NCBI GenBank assembly: GCA_017417025.1
Contig: JAFPZY010000009.1
Coordinates: forward strand, 1 to 36,337
Direction: 5' to 3'
Source of the DNA: Paludibacteraceae bacterium
GTDB lineage: Bacteria > Bacteroidota > Bacteroidia > Bacteroidales > Paludibacteraceae
Length of the DNA: 36,337 nucleotides
Shown: one piece after another, positions 32,531-36,337 of the stretch
How positions within the stretch are numbered: the first letter of the stretch is position 1
Layout: every line of letters begins with the position of its first letter
The notes under the pieces: generated by a model
What the model was told of the DNA's origin: nothing
The model's database searches: none
Seen by the model: only the letters and a program-made list of their open reading frames with translations
Position numbers and translations under genes: made by a program

Positions 32531-34183
32531 TCAGAGGTTTATCTCTGTTTCTTTCGGGTATTTGACCTGGTAGCCCACAGTGACGGTCTCCGTCTGTCCG
32601 GCCTTGACCTGCAGTTCGTAGGTTAGTATGCCGTGGTCTTTGTCGTTGTTGGCGGCGGTTGTTGTCCCGTCGGTCAGTTCAACTGAGATGCTCTTGTCGG
32701 TGCTGACGGGGTAGGGTTCCTGCAGGCGCACGCTGATGTCCTGGTTCTTGTTGTTGGTCACGGTTATTTTGTATGCGCGTGTGGTGGTCTTGCTGCTGCC
32801 TGTGGTCTTGGTCTGGCTGTAGTCCTGCAGCATTTCGCGCTTCACGGCAATCTGCTTGTCCTCGCCTATGGTGAGCGATAGTGTCCCGCCCGTTGTGGTT
32901 GTGTTGATGCGGCTTTGCCCGTAGAAGACGTTGTTGTTGGTTATGTTCACTTCGCCGTTCAGCAGTCCCCATTGCTGCCAGTTGCTGATGTCGAGTGTGA
33001 GGTAGGTGCCGCCGTCAAGTTTGGGCACGGTCAGGTAGGTGTATTTGGTGTCGGCGGTCTGTGCTTTGTGTTCGGTCAGCACTATGGTCTGCTCTTTGCC
33101 GTTGCCCTCTATGGTGTATGGCAGGTTTATTTTGTAGTCGCGGCTCAGGGTCTGTTCTTCGGCTTCTACGTATGCCGCCACGCTTGCGTTGTCTTCACTC
33201 ACCGCATCTTCGTCCGCCATTGCCATCATCACCATCGGCTCTCCTGCGGCAGCAGCGTCTTCATAGGCAACTATCCGTGCGGTGCTTTTGCTTCTTTTCA
33301 TATCCTGATAGTAAGGCTGCCTTGTGCGCAGGTACCATGTGCTGAGTTGCGGCGCATCGTGTTGGCGTGCGGGTTGTCCGGTTGAGAGCGTGAGCCGTGC
33401 TTTCTGCCAGTCGATGCCCGTGTTCTGCTTTACGCGCGCTTTCATTGTCAGGCTCACAGGCTCGCTCTGGCTCTGTATGTTCATGTCGTAGAAGGGGGTC
33501 CAGGAGGCGGAGGGGGTGTAGTAGGTCAGCACCGTGGTGCACTGTCCGGCTTTGGAGGCGTTGAGACGCAGAGTCACCACGCCGCATCTCTTCTTGCCGC
33601 CGCTCTGTTCCTCTTTCAGCTGCCGCCTGTAGGCATCGGCACGTTCTTCGGCATCTTTTACCTGCTGTTGCAGGCGGCTGCGCTCTGCTTTCAGCTGGTT
33701 CTTGCGGTTGCGGAAGTAAGTGAGGTTCTTCTCTATCGCGTCTGTGGTCAGTGTGTGCTCTGTCGGAGTCAGTGCGCTGTTCATGCCGGTCTGCAGCATG
33801 TCCAGCATCTCGTCGATGGTGGCGGTCTCTTGCTGCAGTTGCTCTTTCCTGCCGATGAAGTGCTGCAGCGAGTCTTCCAGCATCTTCACGCGCTGCCCTG
33901 CGCTCGGCCGGCTCAGGTAGTCGGTGGTGTAGTCGTATGAAGTGAGCACCGCCTGCCCGCCCAGCGCTATGCGCAGGCTCTGACGGTCGATGTTGGGGGC
34001 CAGGCCCTCTACGCGCACCTCGTTCTCGCCCTGGCGCAGGGTCATCACGGCTTCCTGTTTAAGTTCCGCGCCGGAGAGGAAGACGGTGGCCTCTTTCGTC
34101 TTGGCGGTAACACTCTGCTCAGCCCGTGTGCAGGGCAGAGCAGTCATCAGCAGAGCTGCTGCAAAAAGAATGTTTTTTCTCAT
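32531..34183 (-). CDS. Secreted DUF4139/DUF4140 (MuiA-like) protein
   Basis: Starting at 34183 (MRKNILFAAALLMTALPCTR) gives 550 aa with a good signal peptide, cleavage near TRA-EQ. An ATG 54 bp upstream would bury it. The N-terminal DUF4140 domain (ATVFLSGAELKQEA, GENEVRVEGLAPNID) is followed by a coiled-coil stretch (~110-215). The DUF4139 domain runs to the end (YYTPSASWTPFYDMNIQ, GIDWQKARLTLSTGQP, YKITVTNNKNQDISVRLQEP, ending VGYQVKYPKE). The family is called mucoidy-inhibitor-like after MuiA, but its function is not known. Probably periplasmic. It is divergent from the nuclease gene; no clear minus-strand promoter was found in the 115-bp gap. Confidence 0.88.
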   Translation of the reverse strand: MRKNILFAAALLMTALPCTRAEQSVTAKTKEATVFLSGAELKQEAVMTLRQGENEVRVEGLAPNIDRQSLRIALGGQAVLTSYDYTTDYLSRPSAGQRVKMLEDSLQHFIGRKEQLQQETATIDEMLDMLQTGMNSALTPTEHTLTTDAIEKNLTYFRNRKNQLKAERSRLQQQVKDAEERADAYRRQLKEEQSGGKKRCGVVTLRLNASKAGQCTTVLTYYTPSASWTPFYDMNIQSQSEPVSLTMKARVKQNTGIDWQKARLTLSTGQPARQHDAPQLSTWYLRTRQPYYQDMKRSKSTARIVAYEDAAAAGEPMVMMAMADEDAVSEDNASVAAYVEAEEQTLSRDYKINLPYTIEGNGKEQTIVLTEHKAQTADTKYTYLTVPKLDGGTYLTLDISNWQQWGLLNGEVNITNNNVFYGQSRINTTTTGGTLSLTIGEDKQIAVKREMLQDYSQTKTTGSSKTTTRAYKITVTNNKNQDISVRLQEPYPVSTDKSISVELTDGTTTAANNDKDHGILTYELQVKAGQTETVTVGYQVKYPKETEINL

Positions 34184-34240
34184 AATATATATAATTAAGG
34201 TGTGTCCGTAAAAATAATACCACAAAAACTTTGCCAAACT

Positions 34241-34272
34241 CTTGCATGTCCGCTTATTTTTTCATACCTTTG
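34241..34272 (+). promoter_or_regulatory. Promoter of the endonuclease/exonuclease/phosphatase gene
   Basis: -33 CTTG (34241-34244, one mismatch to TTTG), 20-bp spacer, -7 TACCTTTG (34265-34272). Start expected near 34279, 20 nt before the ATG at 34299. An in-frame ATG at 34242 lies inside the promoter and is ruled out. Confidence 0.75.
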
Positions 34273-34298
34273 CTGCCGTATTGCTGTTTTTCTTGTTT

Positions 34299-35858
34299 AT
34301 GAAGCGCTTTTTCTTCTTTTCTCTGTTGCTTGCCTGCTGTTTTTCAGCCTTTGCCGTCAGGCGTGTCACTCTTGCGCAGTTGCAGTCCGACTGGCAGTCG
34401 GCGGCAGGTCACACCGTGTGCATCACCACGCCTTTGGTCGTCTGCGGCACCTTCCCCGACTCGGTCGTCCTTGCGCCGCAGCGCCTGTATGTCCCCGAAG
34501 AGCATGCCGCAGGCCTCGCTGACGGCGACTCTGCCGGTTACCGCCGTCTTGCCGCCCTCAACCGCGAGATGCGCATCTGCCTGCAGTGCCCCAAGCCTTA
34601 CAGCCTCAACCTCGGTGCCACGGTGCGCAACCTCACTGCGCAAGTAACCGGCATACGCCGCCTCACCACGGGCAAGCGCCCCTCCTTCCGCAACTACCGC
34701 CCGTCTAAGCGGCTCCCCTCTCTGGGCAGCACCGATGTCGTGGTGTGCGCCGCCAATGTTCAGAACTACTTCGTCCACCTCGGCGGCTATGCCTCGGCCA
34801 AAACCACACCCGCGCAGCACGCGCTGCAGTGCTACAAGGTGGCTTCCGCCCTGCTCGCGCTCAAGGCCGACCTCTACGCGCTCTGCGAACTGGAGAAGGG
34901 CAGCTCCGCCCCCGCAGAACTGGCCGGTGCCATGAACGCGCTCTCGCGCAAAGGGGGCTACACATTCGTCCGGACGCATACTCCCGACGGCGACACTATC
35001 TCCGTCGGCTTTGTCTATGACAGCACCAGCCTGCGGCCCTGCGGCGAACTGCTCTTTGCCGCGCCGGCGGGCAGTATCTATTCGCAGCGCTTCATGCTGC
35101 AGGGCTTCACGCATATCCCCTCGGGCGAGAGTTTTGTCGTCTCGCTCAACCACCTGCGCAGCAAGCGCGGCACTCCGCAGGAGTCTCTGCGCAAGCGCAT
35201 GGCTAATGTGGATATGCTCCTCTCGTGCATCGGCAGGGCTTATGCCGACAGTGTTTACACCGACCCCGACCTGCTCCTCCTGGGCGACTACAACTCCTAT
35301 GCGCAGGAACTGCCCGTGCAGACTATCGTCCGCTCAGGCTATGCCGACCTCACATGCAGCACCGACTCGCTGGCATACACCTATTCTTTCAACGGCGAGT
35401 GCGGTGCGCTCGACCGCGTCTTTGCCTCGCCCTCTATGCAGGCGCAGGTCACGGCCGTCCTTCCCGTCCACCTTAACACCGACTACTACTGGTCCGCCGC
35501 CTATTGGTCTAAATACAACTTCCGCCGCAACACCGTTCCGCACCTTGCCGCCCCAACCGCTGCCCCAACTGCAGCCCCAACCTCTTCCCCTTCTTCTGCA
35601 TCTCCTTCTTCCCCCTCTTCTTCTCCCTCTCCATCTCCCTCTGTCTCTTCCTCTTCCTCTCTTTCTTCTCCCTCTCCCTCTTCATCTCCCTCTGTCTCCT
35701 CCTCTCCCTCTCTCTCTTCTTCTTCTTCTGCTGCTCCCTCTCCTTCTTCTTCTCCGTCCTATATACGGCGCTATCTCTCGCCGGCAGCCAAGCGCAATCT
35801 GCTCTTCCGTTATTCCGACCACGACCCGCTGCTCATCGGCATCCGCTTCACCCGCTGA
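34299..35858 (+). CDS. Secreted endonuclease/exonuclease/phosphatase-fold protein with Ser/Pro insertion
   Basis: 519 aa, with signal peptide MKRFFFFSLLLACCFSAFA. Residues ~22-140 are an OB-like N-terminal domain seen in extracellular nucleases. The catalytic EEP domain has, in order, NVQNYF (~153), Glu197 in CELEKG, Asn284-His285 in NHLRSKRG, Asp330 and Asn332 in GDYNSY, Asp372 in ALDRVF, and Asp507-His508 in YSDHDPLL. All expected metal and catalytic residues are present, so it is probably active as a secreted nuclease or phosphoesterase. Between Asp372 and the SDHDP motif lies a ~70-residue Ser/Pro/Ala tract (~418-488) encoded by a polypyrimidine run; this insertion is unusual. It has its own promoter. 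Confidence 0.88.
   Translation: MKRFFFFSLLLACCFSAFAVRRVTLAQLQSDWQSAAGHTVCITTPLVVCGTFPDSVVLAPQRLYVPEEHAAGLADGDSAGYRRLAALNREMRICLQCPKPYSLNLGATVRNLTAQVTGIRRLTTGKRPSFRNYRPSKRLPSLGSTDVVVCAANVQNYFVHLGGYASAKTTPAQHALQCYKVASALLALKADLYALCELEKGSSAPAELAGAMNALSRKGGYTFVRTHTPDGDTISVGFVYDSTSLRPCGELLFAAPAGSIYSQRFMLQGFTHIPSGESFVVSLNHLRSKRGTPQESLRKRMANVDMLLSCIGRAYADSVYTDPDLLLLGDYNSYAQELPVQTIVRSGYADLTCSTDSLAYTYSFNGECGALDRVFASPSMQAQVTAVLPVHLNTDYYWSAAYWSKYNFRRNTVPHLAAPTAAPTAAPTSSPSSASPSSPSSSPSPSPSVSSSSSLSSPSPSSSPSVSSSPSLSSSSSAAPSPSSSPSYIRRYLSPAAKRNLLFRYSDHDPLLIGIRFTR
35575..35758 (+). repeat. Polypyrimidine (C/T) low-complexity tract in the nuclease gene
   Basis: About 180 bp almost wholly C and T, made of TCT, TCC and CCC triplets with rare A or G. 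It encodes the Ser/Pro run. Such mirror-like purine/pyrimidine tracts slip during replication and can form triplexes. Confidence 0.85.
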
Positions 35859-35905
35859 CATCTACACGTTTTGCCGGGATATATTATATTAGTTTGGCAC
35901 TATGT

Positions 35906-36037
35906 GTTAAGTCCGTTTAACACAAAAGCGATGTTTTTGTTAAGCCCGTTTAACACAAAAGCGATATTTTTGTTAAGTCCGTTTAACACAAAAGTGATAT
36001 TTTTGTTAAGTCCGTTTAACAAAAAGTTGCTATTATT
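35906..36037. repeat. 33-bp tandem repeat, four units
   Basis: Units start at 35906, 35939, 35972 and 36005; the last is degenerate. Each starts GTTAAGYCCGTTTAAC, an inverted repeat GTTAA/TTAAC with a 6-nt loop, followed by an A-rich and a T-rich part. A period divisible by three leaves open frames on both strands, but these have no other sign of being genes. Confidence 0.93.
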
Positions 36038-36132
36038 GTTAAATGCAAAAAGCATCTTGGCGGGTAAAAGTGTTGTGCAGCTAAGCAGCACTTCCTTTCT
36101 TTGCTGCCGTAAAACAGCCTGTTTTCAGCAGA

Positions 36133-36187
36133 CCTAACCGTAGGATAACCGAAGGATAACCGAAAGATAACCGAAGGATAGAACCGA
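36133..36187. repeat. 11-bp tandem repeat, about five units (GATAACCGAAG)
   Basis: Core units GATAACCGAAG, GATAACCGAAA, GATAACCGAAG (36144-36176) are flanked by degenerate units CCTAACCGTAG and GATAGAACCGA. A weak hairpin AAAACA/TGTTTT lies just upstream (36111-36125). Confidence 0.9.
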
Positions 36188-36223
36188 CACCACCGAGTGA
36201 CTAAACCTGAAAAAGGTTGACTC

Positions 36224-36305
36224 GTTTACTGAGTTGTAATCTTAAAAATCGTAAACTTTTGCCTTGTTTACTGAAAAAGTTTACTCCCTTCCTAAGGAGG
36301 TTTAC
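36224..36305. promoter_or_regulatory. Cluster of five GTTTAC hexamers
   Basis: GTTTAC at 36224, 36266, 36279 and 36300, and its complement GTAAAC at 36251, all within 82 bp and downstream of the leftward promoter element. The 36251/36266 pair forms an inverted repeat with a 9-nt loop. Possible operator sites. No gene is seen between 35859 and the window end. Confidence 0.4.
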
Positions 36306-36319
36306 CATTTAAGATGATG

Positions 36320-36327
36320 CAAAGGTA
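36320..36327 (-). promoter_or_regulatory. -7 element of a leftward promoter at the window edge
   Basis: TACCTTTG on the minus strand, the same octamer as in both tRNA promoters. The -33 box would lie just beyond the window, so the promoter is incomplete. It points into the gene-free repeat region. Confidence 0.5.
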
Positions 36328-36337
36328 CGACATAAAA

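Noticed and set aside
34242-34299. ATG at 34242 for the nuclease gene
   Set aside because: It lies within the promoter, and the ATG at 34299 gives a proper signal peptide.
35871-36137. Small frames on both strands giving repeated peptides such as LLSPFNTK
   Set aside because: They exist because the 33-bp repeat is a multiple of three. There is no ribosome-binding site, and the non-repeat parts show no protein-like sequence.
35906-36187. Possible CRISPR array
   Set aside because: Units are contiguous with no unique spacers, and no cas gene is present in the window.

Overview
The window is Bacteroidales (Bacteroidetes) chromosomal DNA. Three things point there: promoters of the TTTG-N19/20-TAnnTTTG type (seen at least six times), surface proteins with a Por/type IX secretion (T9SS) C-terminal domain, and the gene families present (OmpA-coiled coil, CotH, DUF2723, DUF4139, FISUMP-like and BspA-like surface modules). 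I cannot resolve the family or genus. Most starts have no good Shine-Dalgarno sequence, which is normal for this phylum.

Region 1 (1-13771, + strand) is a surface-protein block. It holds the 3' part of a very large mosaic surface protein (cut by the window edge), a 2096-aa T9SS-exported adhesin-like protein with InlB-type, beta-helix-like and MBG repeats, an OmpA-family peptidoglycan-tethering outer-membrane protein, a strong terminator, and a separately promoted CotH-kinase-like secreted protein.

Region 2 (13828-15362) is an inverted duplication of a tRNA operon. Thr(TGT)-Tyr(GTA)-Gly(TCC)-Thr(GGT) is read rightwards and the same four, in the same order, are read leftwards from the other side. 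The two operons converge, each with its own promoter. The tuf gene that usually follows this set in the phylum is absent from both arms.

Region 3 (15693-25184, - strand) is an eight-gene surface-polysaccharide operon. In transcription order it encodes UDP-glucose dehydrogenase, a WbpP-type C4 epimerase, an ATP-grasp protein, a WbpO/TviB-type UDP-HexNAc dehydrogenase, an acyltransferase-3, a Wzx flippase, a sugar-transfer-associated ATP-grasp protein and an EpsG/Wzy-like polymerase. It is equipped to make two uronic acid precursors, acylate, flip and polymerise, but no glycosyltransferase is recognisable. The two ATP-grasp enzymes suggest amide- or ester-type decoration; that part is inference.

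Region 4 (25212-32494, + strand) starts from a promoter that interlocks with the polysaccharide promoter. It carries a DUF2723 membrane protein, a COG0523 metallochaperone GTPase with a His-rich loop, and glycine decarboxylase (gcvP), closed by a strong bidirectional terminator.

Region 5 (32531-36337) has a secreted DUF4139 protein (-), then a divergent secreted endonuclease/exonuclease/phosphatase-fold protein (+) whose catalytic domain is interrupted by a Ser/Pro tract encoded by a polypyrimidine run. The last ~480 bp hold no gene but contain a 33-bp tandem repeat, an 11-bp tandem repeat, a cluster of GTTTAC hexamers and the -7 element of a leftward promoter.

A cross-cutting signal is tandem repetition with an 11-bp period in four intergenic sites with unrelated sequences, plus a 33-bp (3 x 11) array.
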